A stretch of 9,041 nucleotides of DNA, from assembly GCA_007124345.1 (NCBI GenBank), contig SLFH01000089.1:1-9041 (forward strand), read 5' to 3'. The notes under the pieces are model-generated. The model was not told the origin of the DNA and made no database searches. It saw only the letters and a program-made list of their open reading frames with translations. Positions 1-6,390 of the stretch are shown in pieces. This DNA is from Phycisphaerales bacterium (GTDB lineage Bacteria > Planctomycetota > Phycisphaerae > Phycisphaerales > UBA1924). Within the stretch, counting starts at the first letter, position 1, and each line of letters opens with the position of its first letter. The position numbers and the translations under genes were made by a program.

Positions 1-629
1 CGCAGACGATCGCGCTGATCGTCTGTCACCTCCCGCACCACAAGGCGGCCGAGATCCTTTCGAGCCTCCCGATGCAGAAGCAGATCGAGGTGATCAAGCG
101 CATCGCCAACATGGAGCAGACCAACCCCGAGGTCATCCGTGAGGTCGAGAAGGGCCTCGAAAGCAGGCTGAGCAACATGCTCATGCAGTCGACGGAGAAG
201 GCCGGGGGCGTCGGGACCGTCGCCGAGGTGCTCAACCTCGCCGACCGCTCGACCGAGAAGTCGATCATGGAAGGGCTCGAGGCCGAGGACCCGGACCTCG
301 TCGAGCAGATCCGCAGGCTCATGTTCGTCTTCGAGGACATCCTGCTCGTCAACGACCGGGGCATCCAGGCGGTGCTCAAGGAGGTCGAGAACGACGAGCT
401 CTCGCTGGCGCTCAAGACCGCGTCGGATGACCTCAAAGAAAAGATCTTCACGAACATGTCCGAGCGGGCCGCCTCGCTCATCAAGGAAGACATGGAGTTC
501 ATGGGCCCCGTGCGCGTCAGCGATGTCGAGGCGGCCCAGCAGCGCATCGTCGACATCGTCCGCAGGCTGGAAGAGGCGGGCGAGGTCATCATCCAGGGCC
601 GAGGCGGGGAGAGCGACCTTGTCATGTAA
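1..629 (+). CDS. fliG: Flagellar motor switch protein FliG, C-terminal part (5' end outside window)
   Basis: FliG forms the rotor ring on the MS ring and transmits torque from the MotA/MotB stator. The reading frame is open from base 3 and gives 208 residues, roughly the last two thirds of a protein usually about 330-345 residues long. The first visible residues, QTIALI, continue the EHPQ motif of the middle domain. The two bases before them (cg) fit the end of a Pro codon. The C-terminal domain carries RRLMFVFEDI and NDRGIQ (about visible residues 104-122), MSERAAS and MGPVRVSDVE. Aligned by eye to E. coli FliG, the torque residues K264, R281, D288, D289 and R297 correspond to visible residues K138, R155, E162, D163 and R171 with exact spacing. 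The only change is Asp to Glu at the D288 site. It lies 36 bases before fliH and is presumably transcribed with it. Identification is very secure. Confidence 0.97.
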   Translation, partial: QTIALIVCHLPHHKAAEILSSLPMQKQIEVIKRIANMEQTNPEVIREVEKGLESRLSNMLMQSTEKAGGVGTVAEVLNLADRSTEKSIMEGLEAEDPDLVEQIRRLMFVFEDILLVNDRGIQAVLKEVENDELSLALKTASDDLKEKIFTNMSERAASLIKEDMEFMGPVRVSDVEAAQQRIVDIVRRLEEAGEVIIQGRGGESDLVM

Positions 630-641
630 CGCAAGAGACGC

Positions 642-660
642 CACCGTCGGCGGGGCGGTG
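642..660 (+). other. Possible small stem-loop in the fliG-fliH gap
   Basis: CACCG (642-646) can pair with CGGTG (656-660) around a 9-base loop, TCGGCGGGG, which contains the G-rich stretch most likely to serve as the fliH ribosome binding site. It ends five bases before the chosen fliH ATG. There is no T-tract, so it is not an intrinsic terminator. Short GC stems arise often by chance in DNA this GC-rich, so a role in fliH translation is only a possibility. Confidence 0.2.
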
Positions 661-665
661 CGCCG

Positions 666-1478
666 ATGGGCATGATCCGACGCGCCGACGCGGAGAGGGT
701 CGCCCGCGACGCGATCGCGCTCGACCTCGGCGACCTGGCCCGCCAGGCCGAGACCATGCGCGCACAGGCGCAGGAGACCGCCAAGAAGATCCTCGCCGAG
801 GCCCAGGCCAAGCGCGAGCAGATGCTCGGCAGCGCCAGCGAGGAAGGCCGCGCCGACGGTCGGGCGCAGGGGCATCAAGAAGGATTCAAGCAGGGGCTGG
901 AGGAGGGCCGGCGCCAGGCTTTGGCCGAGCAGGCCGAGGCGATCGACGCCCTGCTCGCCTCGTGGGGCGCAGCGCTGGAAAACTACGAGCACCAGCGCGA
1001 GCAGATCATGGCCGACGCGAGGCGGGATGTGCTCCGCCTCGCGGTCCTCGCGGCGGAGAAGATCACCCGGCGCGTCGTCGAGATCGATCCTTCGATCGTC
1101 GAGGGTGTGGTCCGCGATGCCGTCATGTCTGTGCTGGAGCCGACGAGGCTGGTCCTGCGCGTTCACCCCGAAGACGCCGAGCGGGCGACCGCCGTGGTCG
1201 GGCCGTTGGTGCAGCGTCTGGGGGAGTCCGCCCACGCCGAGGTGTGCGCCGACGGATCGATCGAGCGGGGCTCGTGCCTCGTCGAGACCGCTGGCGGCGC
1301 CGTCATCGACGCGACCATCGCGACCAAGCTCCGTCGGATCGCCGAAGCCGTGCTCCCCGGGGGCTCGGACCTGATCGATGAGCCCCAGTCCGCCGCCGAA
1401 GAAAGCGACACCTACCGGGACGAACAAGACAGCGGGGGCGTCCGCCTCGATGATGAACGCCGGGGCGCCGCGGCATGA
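666..1478 (+). CDS. fliH: Flagellar export ATPase regulator FliH
   Basis: FliH is the peripheral stalk of the flagellar type III export ATPase. It dimerises, holds FliI in check and tethers it to the export gate and C-ring. The 270-residue product has the family layout. A helical N-terminal half (about residues 20-60) leads into six glycines spaced exactly four apart (G61, G65, G69, G73, G77, G81), the GxxxG repeat helix typical of FliH. The conserved C-terminal region (about 105-235) includes RDVLRLAVLAAEKITRRVV and VLRVHPEDAERA. The last 35 or so residues are acidic and look disordered. The N-terminal tryptophans used by E. coli FliH to bind FliN are absent. The start at ATG 666 is chosen because it opens the frame after fliG; ATG 672 (third codon) is an alternative, and neither has a strong Shine-Dalgarno. 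The stop overlaps the fliI start in an ATGA arrangement, so coupling to fliI is likely. Sequence and position both support the call. Confidence 0.93.
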   Translation: MGMIRRADAERVARDAIALDLGDLARQAETMRAQAQETAKKILAEAQAKREQMLGSASEEGRADGRAQGHQEGFKQGLEEGRRQALAEQAEAIDALLASWGAALENYEHQREQIMADARRDVLRLAVLAAEKITRRVVEIDPSIVEGVVRDAVMSVLEPTRLVLRVHPEDAERATAVVGPLVQRLGESAHAEVCADGSIERGSCLVETAGGAVIDATIATKLRRIAEAVLPGGSDLIDEPQSAAEESDTYRDEQDSGGVRLDDERRGAAA

Positions 1479-2857
1479 GCGTCCTCGCCGGAGCGATCTC
1501 CGCCGTCACCGACTGCGAGCCCGTCCGGTTCACAGGGCGCGTGCACGAGCTCCGCGGCCTCACCCTGCTCGTCCGCGAGCTGCCCCTCCCCGTCGGCTCC
1601 CTGGTCACGCTGCACACGCGGCGAGGCGAACGCTCCGTCAGCGGCGAGGTCGTCGGCTTCACGCGCGATCTCGCGATGGTCATGCTCCTGGGCCAGACCG
1701 GGGGCGTCAGCGCCGGCGACACGGTGGTGGGGGAAGAGGTCGCACAGACCGTCGGCGCGGGGCGGGGCATGCTCGGGCGCGTCATCGACGGGCTCGGGCG
1801 TCCGATCGACGGGCGCGGGCCGCTGCTCGACACCGAGCCTGCGCCGCTGAATCCCGACCCCTCCTGCGCGATGGACCGAGCGCCGATCAAGGAACGCATC
1901 GGCACCGGCGTCCGCGCGATCGACCTGCTGACCCCCATGGGGCGGGGCCAGCGCATGGGCATCTTCGCCGGCCCCGGCGTCGGCAAGAGCACCCTGCTCG
2001 CCCAGATCGCCCGCGGCACCGACGCGGATGTGAATGTCATCGCCCTCATCGGCGAGCGAGGCAGAGAGGTCCGCGAGTTCATCGAGCACACACTCGGTGC
2101 CGAAGGGCTCCGGCGCAGCGTCGTCATCGTCGCGACCGGCGACGAATCCCCGCTGATGCGGATCCGGGCCGCCAAGGTCGCCTGCACCGCCGCGGAGTGG
2201 TTCCGCTCGCGGGGCCACGACGCCCTGCTCATGATGGACTCGGTGACGCGCTTCGCCCACGCTCAGCGCCAGGTCGGCCTCAGCGTCGGCGAACCGCCCG
2301 CGACTCGCGGCTACACCCCCAGCGTCTTCACCCAGCTCGGCCTGCTGCTGGAACGCGCCGGACGCATCGACGCAAAGAACGCCTCCGGATCGGTCACCGG
2401 CCTCTACACCATCCTCGTCGAAGGCGACGACATGACAGAGCCCGTCGCCGACGCGGTCCGCGGCATCCTCGACGGGCACCTGATCCTCTCGCGCAAGCTC
2501 GCCGGGCGGGGGCACTTCCCCGCCATCGATGCCCTGGAGTCGATCAGCCGCATCGCTGGCGAGGTGATGTCGCCCGATCACGCCGCGGCGAGGTCCGAGC
2601 TCCTCGGCCTGATGGCCCGCTACCGCGAGGTCGAGGACATCGTGCAGATCGGCGCGTACGCCCACGGTAGCGACCCCGAAGTCGATGTCGCGATCAGCAT
2701 GAAGGAAACCGTCGATGCGCTGCTCCGCCAGAACGGGCAGGAGCGGGTCCCCTTCGAGGACGCCAGAGATGTGATGATCAAGGTCGCCATGCAGGCGCGA
2801 GAGGGCGTCGACGGCCTGCTCGCCGCCGGTCGCCAGTCCTTCGGGACGGGGAGGTAA
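1475..2857 (+). CDS. fliI: Flagellum-specific export ATPase FliI
   Basis: FliI is the F1-like hexameric ATPase that energises entry of flagellar substrates into the type III export gate. The 460-residue length is normal for the family. An N-terminal beta-barrel domain (about 1-95) precedes the family stretch GRVIDGLGRPIDG (101-113). The Walker A motif is AGPGVGKST (165-173, Lys171). GERGRE (193-198) carries the expected catalytic Glu194. The Walker B strand LLMMD ends at Asp255 and runs into SVTRFAHAQRQVGLSVGEPP and ATRGYTPSVF, a hallmark of FliI/SctN ATPases. The C-terminal helical domain is complete to a normal end. ATG 1475 lies inside the fliH stop region (ATGA). No strong Shine-Dalgarno precedes it, so translation probably depends on ribosomes finishing fliH. 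All catalytic motifs are intact. A non-flagellar SctN ATPase is excluded by the surrounding genes. Confidence 0.98.
   Translation: MSVLAGAISAVTDCEPVRFTGRVHELRGLTLLVRELPLPVGSLVTLHTRRGERSVSGEVVGFTRDLAMVMLLGQTGGVSAGDTVVGEEVAQTVGAGRGMLGRVIDGLGRPIDGRGPLLDTEPAPLNPDPSCAMDRAPIKERIGTGVRAIDLLTPMGRGQRMGIFAGPGVGKSTLLAQIARGTDADVNVIALIGERGREVREFIEHTLGAEGLRRSVVIVATGDESPLMRIRAAKVACTAAEWFRSRGHDALLMMDSVTRFAHAQRQVGLSVGEPPATRGYTPSVFTQLGLLLERAGRIDAKNASGSVTGLYTILVEGDDMTEPVADAVRGILDGHLILSRKLAGRGHFPAIDALESISRIAGEVMSPDHAAARSELLGLMARYREVEDIVQIGAYAHGSDPEVDVAISMKETVDALLRQNGQERVPFEDARDVMIKVAMQAREGVDGLLAAGRQSFGTGR
2848..2854 (+). promoter_or_regulatory. Ribosome binding site for fliJ (TTG start)
   Basis: The sequence GGGGAGG lies inside the last codons of fliI and ends nine bases before the TTG at 2864. 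This strong match to the anti-Shine-Dalgarno supports TTG 2864 as the fliJ start. The next in-frame ATG codons lie deep in the protein and would remove the conserved FRFKLEAVL opening. Confidence 0.7.
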
Positions 2858-2863
2858 GCGGGC

Positions 2864-3316
2864 TTGGCGGTCTTCAGGTTCAAGCTCGAAGCGGTCCTCC
2901 GCCAGCGGCGCCTCGCCGAGGACGAGCGGCGCAAGCGCGTCGCCGAGCTCGAGCTCGATCGCCTCGCCATCGAGCGCGAGATCGAGGGCCACCAGGCCCA
3001 GATCATCCGCGAACGCAACGAGATGGTCTCGATCCTCGTCGAGGGCGGGTCGGGGACGATGATGCGGGTGCAGGCCGGCGCGGCCCTCCGTTTGCGGGCG
3101 AAGATCGGTCAGGCCTCCCTCCGACTCGCGGGCGTCCTCGCCAACCTCGAAAAGGAACGCGCAGCGTTGCGCAAGGCCGCGGCCGACAGAAAGGCGATCG
3201 AGCTCCTCAAGGAGCAACGCCTGCACGAGTGGAAGAAAGAGCTCATGCGGCGCGAGTCGGCCGAGCTCGATGAATTCGCGGTCATGCGCGCCGCCAGAAG
3301 CGGGGAGTACCGCTGA
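2864..3316 (+). CDS. fliJ: Flagellar export protein FliJ (ATPase central stalk/chaperone escort)
   Basis: FliJ is a short antiparallel coiled coil that sits in the centre of the FliI hexamer, contacts FlhA and helps recycle export chaperones. The 150-residue product is close to the usual 140-150. It opens with FRFKLEAVLRQRR, the FliJ signature. It is then almost entirely charged helix: first arm about residues 5-55, turn near the glycines in EGGSGT, return arm about 65-140. Near the C-terminus, RKAIELLKEQR and the ESAELDEFA stretch match the family ending. The start is TTG 2864, chosen for the Shine-Dalgarno at 2848-2854 and the conserved N-terminus. The stop TGA shares its final A with the ATG of the next gene (TGATG). 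FliJ is poorly conserved in sequence, so the call rests on signature, length, coiled-coil nature and position after fliI together. Confidence 0.9.
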   Translation: MAVFRFKLEAVLRQRRLAEDERRKRVAELELDRLAIEREIEGHQAQIIRERNEMVSILVEGGSGTMMRVQAGAALRLRAKIGQASLRLAGVLANLEKERAALRKAAADRKAIELLKEQRLHEWKKELMRRESAELDEFAVMRAARSGEYR

Positions 3317-4065
3317 TGCTCCGCACATTCTGGAACATCGTCTCGATCATGGCGGTGGCGAATCTGCTCGCACTTTTCGGCTTCTTCTCGTGGCTGGTCA
3401 TCACCGACCGCATCACGCCCGAACGCCTCGGGCAGATCCGAGCCCTCATCGCCGATGGCGAGATCCCCTCCGCCGAAACGATTAAAACCGCCGCAGACAG
3501 CGATGAAGACGAGGAGCCCTCCGAGCCCGCGCTGGCCGTCAGCTCCGCCGACCGCCTCGTCCTCCGCCTCGAACAGAGCGAGATCGACCGCCAACGCCGC
3601 GAACGCCTGCGCCGCGAGACCAACGACCTCCAGCGGGCCCACCAGGCCGAGCGCCGCATCCTCGACGAGGAGTGGACCAAGGTCCGGCGCGACCGCGAGG
3701 AGTTCGAGGCCGAGATGGCGCGGGTCCGCAGCATCGACGGCTCCGCCCAGTTCCGCAAGGCCGTCAAAACCCTCGAAGGCCTCCCGCCCCGCCAGGCAAG
3801 GGATGCGCTCATGGCCATGATCGCCGGGCAGGATCTGCCGGGCACGCCAGCCGCAGACGACGGCCTCGCCGGCGAATTCGACCCGACCGACCCCGCCCGC
3901 GACGGCATGGCGAGGGCCGTCTCCTACCTCAACGCCATGGGCGAACGCCAACGCATCGGCGTCATGGAAGAGATCGTCAAGCAGGACCCCGCTCTGGCAG
4001 CGGTCTTGCTGGAAAGCCTCCGGGTGCGCGGCGTCGAAGCCCGCACCCGTGAGGAAGCTCAATGA
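3316..4065 (+). CDS. MotE/FlbB/YlxF-like membrane-anchored coiled-coil flagellar protein
   Basis: The product is a 249-residue single-pass membrane protein whose exact role is not established. A hydrophobic segment at about residues 7-29 (IVSIMAVANLLALFGFFSWL) is an uncleaved signal-anchor that probably leaves the bulk outside the cytoplasmic membrane. An acidic linker follows (about 60-72), then a long highly charged coiled coil (about 79-140). The C-terminal helical region (about 145-238) has repeated hydrophobic-helix units such as LEGLPPRQARDALM and LNAMGERQRIGVMEEI, which resemble the MgtE N-terminal fold of MotE-family proteins. Its place between fliJ and fliK is where Bacillus has ylxF and spirochaetes have flbB, whose product forms part of the periplasmic collar that recruits stators. 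A stator-assembly role is therefore inferred from layout and synteny. A good Shine-Dalgarno, GGGGAG at 3302-3307, precedes ATG 3316, and ATGA overlaps fliK. An unrelated coiled-coil protein cannot be excluded. Confidence 0.75.
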   Translation: MLRTFWNIVSIMAVANLLALFGFFSWLVITDRITPERLGQIRALIADGEIPSAETIKTAADSDEDEEPSEPALAVSSADRLVLRLEQSEIDRQRRERLRRETNDLQRAHQAERRILDEEWTKVRRDREEFEAEMARVRSIDGSAQFRKAVKTLEGLPPRQARDALMAMIAGQDLPGTPAADDGLAGEFDPTDPARDGMARAVSYLNAMGERQRIGVMEEIVKQDPALAAVLLESLRVRGVEARTREEAQ

Positions 4066-5279
4066 CGATCGGGACCACCCCCCCCGACATCTCAGACCCT
4101 TTCAAGCGCCTGAATCCCGGCGATCGGCATGCGCAGCACGCGGCACCCCCCGGTCTTGGCGCCTTTTCGCTGCTGCTCGATGGCCTGCAGCGCGAGCAGA
4201 CGCCCCGCGCGTCGCAGCAGGACGATAAATCTCGAAACGAGCTGAAGCAGGGGCCGGACGGCCGCGACGGTCAGCCGCGATCAGAAGCCGCCGAGCCGAC
4301 GATCTACGCAGGCCCTATCGGACAGGAAGCCCGCGAGACCCTCCGCACACCAACCGAGCGCCATAGCCCCGAGCACAACGCGGGCACGCCCCCACACCAG
4401 CGGAACGCGCAGCGCAGCCAACACCAAGGCGAGCAGGCGCCGGCGCATCGCGACCCACAGCAGACACCCCGCGCCGAGCAGCCCAGCGAGCGAGCGCAGA
4501 CGCAAGAAACTCGCGACCCATCGACGCGCCAGCCCGTCGCACAGGAATCCGAGAACGCTCGAGATCAGGCCGGGCGTGCAGCGGCCGCGGCGCAGCAGCA
4601 AACGCAGCGGCTCGCACGCGAAGCCCCGACCGACGCGAGGGCCGGGGTCGCACGCCTCGCCTCTGCCGGCGCCGTGCAGGCCACCCCCGCCCAGCCCGCG
4701 GCCGGTGTGCAGCGGACCGAAAGCCGCGCCGAGCCCCGCCAGATCGCCCAGCAGCGCCCGGCGCAGCAGCCCCAGCGGCCCGACGCCGACAAGTTCATCC
4801 AGCAGGCCCAGCGGGGCCTCGCCCAGGCCCTGCAGCGCAAGGACGGCGAAGTCACCCTGCGCCTCCATCCTGAGGCGCTGGGCAAACTGACGGTGCAGGT
4901 GCGTGTCGAGGCGTCGACGGTGCAGGCGAGGGTCGAAGCGACGACCGAAGCCGCACGCGAGGTGCTCATGAGCCACACACCCGCGCTGCGGGCGGCGCTC
5001 GAATCGCGCGGGCTTGAGGTTCAGCGCATCGAGATCACGCTCGCGTCGGAGGCCAAGGACGATGCTGGCCCGAGATTTGCGATGAGTGAAGACGCCGATC
5101 GGCGCGCCGGCAACAACGCCGGCGGTCAAGCCGACCAAGGCAACCGTCGCGGGAGCGACGCGGGAACAAGCAACGGGCGGAGCCCGGACCAGAGCGCGGA
5201 GGACCGCGCCCAACAGCAAGAACACACGAGCGCTGCGTGGCGGAGCCCGGGCAGCCTCCTGATCGACACCGTCGCGTAA
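4062..5279 (+). CDS. fliK: Flagellar hook-length control protein FliK
   Basis: FliK is a secreted molecular ruler. It measures the growing hook and, through its C-terminal domain, makes FlhB switch export from hook to filament substrates. The product has 405 residues, about E. coli size. Residues 1-240 are low-complexity, rich in Gln, Ala, Arg, Pro and Glu, almost free of long hydrophobic runs and likely disordered, as expected of the ruler. The conserved hook-length domain is at about 243-327. It includes L266-x-L-x-P270-x-x-L273-G274 followed by alternating strand residues (VQVRVE, VQARVEA), then a helix with ALRAALESRGLEVQRIEI. The last 75 residues are again polar and disordered. ATG 4062 overlaps the preceding stop (ATGA) and has GAGGAA at 4051-4056 as ribosome binding site. 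Position before flgD and flgE supports the call. The N-terminal half would not be recognisable alone. Confidence 0.92.
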   Translation: MTIGTTPPDISDPFKRLNPGDRHAQHAAPPGLGAFSLLLDGLQREQTPRASQQDDKSRNELKQGPDGRDGQPRSEAAEPTIYAGPIGQEARETLRTPTERHSPEHNAGTPPHQRNAQRSQHQGEQAPAHRDPQQTPRAEQPSERAQTQETRDPSTRQPVAQESENARDQAGRAAAAAQQQTQRLAREAPTDARAGVARLASAGAVQATPAQPAAGVQRTESRAEPRQIAQQRPAQQPQRPDADKFIQQAQRGLAQALQRKDGEVTLRLHPEALGKLTVQVRVEASTVQARVEATTEAAREVLMSHTPALRAALESRGLEVQRIEITLASEAKDDAGPRFAMSEDADRRAGNNAGGQADQGNRRGSDAGTSNGRSPDQSAEDRAQQQEHTSAAWRSPGSLLIDTVA

Positions 5280-5291
5280 CGACGCGCCGGT

Positions 5292-5297
5292 GGGGAG
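5292..5297 (+). promoter_or_regulatory. Ribosome binding site deciding the flgD start
   Basis: GGGGAG lies seven bases before ATG 5305. An in-frame GTG exists at 5290, but this site would then fall inside the coding sequence and GTG 5290 has no comparable site upstream. This favours the ATG. Confidence 0.6.
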
Positions 5298-5304
5298 CCA
5301 GCCG

Positions 5305-5769
5305 ATGAGCGCCATCGATGCGCAGGCCGCCTTTGCGCTGCCTCCGACAAACAGCGGCAAAGACGGGCTCGGCGCCCTCGGCAGCGGCGAGTTCCTGCAG
5401 ATCATCCTGTCAGAACTCAGCCGCCAGGACCCGCTCGCCCCCAGCGACACCAGCGCGCTGCTGGACCAGATCGCCACGGTCCGCTCGATCCAGTCCGATG
5501 TCGACCTGTCCGACCGCCTCGGCGAACTGGTCAAGCAGAACGAGCTCAGCGCCGCCTCGGGCCTGATCGGGGGCGTGGTGGGGGGCGTGAGCACCAACAA
5601 CGAGCGGGCGGTCGGCATCGTGCTCTCCGTGTCGCGCACAAAGGACGGCGCCGTGCTCAACCTCGACACCGGCCAGCGCGTCAACTTCAAGCAGGTCGAC
5701 GAGGTCGTCAACCGACCCACGCTCCGCAACGCCCTGAACAACTCCAACGGATCGGGTGACCAGCCGTGA
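5305..5769 (+). CDS. flgD: Basal-body rod modification / hook cap scaffold protein FlgD
   Basis: FlgD caps the growing hook and lets FlgE subunits assemble. The conserved N-terminal region is clear: FLQIILSELSRQDPLAPSDT (about residues 30-49), then a Q-rich amphipathic stretch (LLDQIATVRSIQSDVDLSD) and ASGLIGGVVGG (84-94). A small beta segment follows (AVGIVLSVSRTKDGAVLNLD, 102-121, to VDEVV). At 154 residues it is a short form like that of Bacillus and lacks the FlnIII/Ig-like C-terminal domain of the roughly 230-residue enteric protein. I start at ATG 5305 because of the Shine-Dalgarno at 5292-5297; GTG 5290 would add five residues. It follows fliK after 25 bases, and its stop overlaps the next start (GTGA). 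Confidence 0.93.
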   Translation: MSAIDAQAAFALPPTNSGKDGLGALGSGEFLQIILSELSRQDPLAPSDTSALLDQIATVRSIQSDVDLSDRLGELVKQNELSAASGLIGGVVGGVSTNNERAVGIVLSVSRTKDGAVLNLDTGQRVNFKQVDEVVNRPTLRNALNNSNGSGDQP

Positions 5770-6266
5770 CCACGCAGGGCACAGATATGCTGAAGATGCT
5801 CGGCGGCGGCCTGCGCCCCGTCGGCCCCGCGGCGCCAGCGCAGCCCGCCTCGCCCGAATCCGCCGACTTCGCAGAGCTCCTGCGACAGGTGCGCCGGGGC
5901 GAACTCGGCTCGGGCAGGCCGGTCAAGGTGCCCGGCGATCTCGGCATCGATCTCAGCGAAGACCAGCTCAAGCGCCTCGCAGAGGCCGCCGACAGGGCCG
6001 AAGCCGCCGGGGCAGAGAGCGTCGTCGTCATGATCGACGGACACCTGCTCCACCTCGATGTGCAGTCGCGACAGGTCCTCAGGAGCGTCGAGCTCAAACA
6101 GGGCGAGGTGCTCTCGGACATCGACGCGGTGGTCAACGCCTCAGAACAAGAAGAGGGCGGTCAGGACGGCCGCCCCGCGGTCGCCCAGCTCGCAGACCTT
6201 GCGCGTTCCACCCCGGGGCTGAACGCCTCGCTCGTGCAGCAGCTCTCCAGGCTCGGCGCCGACTGA
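5766..6266 (+). CDS. Small flagellar operon protein, TIGR02530 ('flg_new')-like
   Basis: This is a 166-residue soluble protein of no established function. The middle (about residues 58-108) has the pattern I associate with the TIGR02530 flagellar operon family, usually found between flgD and flgE. It reads GIDLSEDQLKRLAEAADRAEAAGA, then a short hydrophobic strand VVVMIDGHLLHLDV, then SRQVLRSVE. That is a helix ending in a Gly-Ala turn followed by two strands. Residues 12-35 are Pro/Ala-rich and an extra tail of about 40 residues follows (LADLARSTPGLNASLVQQL). There is no signal peptide or membrane segment. The start GTG 5766 overlaps the flgD stop (GTGA), implying translational coupling; ATG 5787 is an alternative that removes seven residues. 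Between flgD and flgE a role in hook assembly or export of hook subunits is likely but unproven. Family membership is by eye only. Confidence 0.65.
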   Translation: MTTQGTDMLKMLGGGLRPVGPAAPAQPASPESADFAELLRQVRRGELGSGRPVKVPGDLGIDLSEDQLKRLAEAADRAEAAGAESVVVMIDGHLLHLDVQSRQVLRSVELKQGEVLSDIDAVVNASEQEEGGQDGRPAVAQLADLARSTPGLNASLVQQLSRLGAD

Positions 6267-6390
6267 CACGCATCGACACTACGGCCGACGGCGCAATCGC
6301 CCGACGCCCATGACGGACTGTTCCCGGCGGAGCCGGGGTGAACCGGGGGCACGGAGGCCTCTTTCTCGCATCCTTACGCGGCGGGTCCTC
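6267..6390 (+). other. Intergenic gap before flgE
   Basis: This 124-base stretch is the longest non-coding gap in an otherwise overlapping operon. It contains a perfect 6-base stem with a 3-base loop (6323-6337), two CCGGGG repeats ten bases apart (6333-6338 and 6343-6348) and an 8-base palindrome GAGGCCTC (6354-6361). I found no convincing sigma-70, sigma-28 or sigma-54 promoter and no T-tract terminator. An in-frame extension of flgE to ATG 6310 exists, but its arginine-rich translation does not belong to hook proteins, so I treat the region as untranslated leader or spacer. Confidence 0.5.
6323..6337 (+). other. Stem-loop in the flgE leader
   Basis: CCCGGC (6323-6328) pairs perfectly with GCCGGG (6332-6337) around the loop GGA. 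It lies 53 bases before the flgE ATG. No run of T follows, so termination is unlikely. An mRNA stability or processing role between the flgD and flgE segments is possible. Chance occurrence is also plausible at this GC content. Confidence 0.35.

Noticed and set aside
26..811. 261-codon minus-strand frame opposite fliG and fliH
   Set aside because: Ser/Arg/Met-rich product typical of the reverse frame of a GC-rich gene; the + strand FliG is unambiguous.
1378..2670. 430-codon + strand frame overlapping fliI in another phase
   Set aside because: Arg/Pro/Ala/His-rich translation, a common result of reading GC-rich coding DNA out of phase; FliI motifs lie in the other frame.
1412..3328. 638-codon open frame on the minus strand across fliI and fliJ
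   Set aside because: It lies antisense to genes with intact catalytic motifs, and its translation is low-complexity without recognisable domains. Long antisense frames are expected where third positions are nearly always G or C.
3109..4062. 317-codon minus-strand frame opposite fliJ and the MotE-like gene
   Set aside because: The + strand has ribosome binding sites, overlaps and protein architecture; the minus-strand frame has no domain or start signal.
4281..6053. 590-codon open frame on the minus strand across fliK, flgD and the next gene
   Set aside because: The product is Leu/Arg/Gly-rich and without motifs, and it runs antisense to three well-supported genes. It is a GC artefact.
6264..6291. 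Possible sigma-28-like promoter (TGACACGC, 12 bases, GCCGACGG) before flgE
   Set aside because: Only the GCCGA part matches the consensus and the -35 half is poor. Chance similarity is likely in this GC-rich sequence.
6310..6390. Extension of flgE upstream to ATG 6310 (27 extra residues)
   Set aside because: The extension is Arg-rich, unlike any hook protein N-terminus, and would bury the conserved D0 start. ATG 6391 fits the family.
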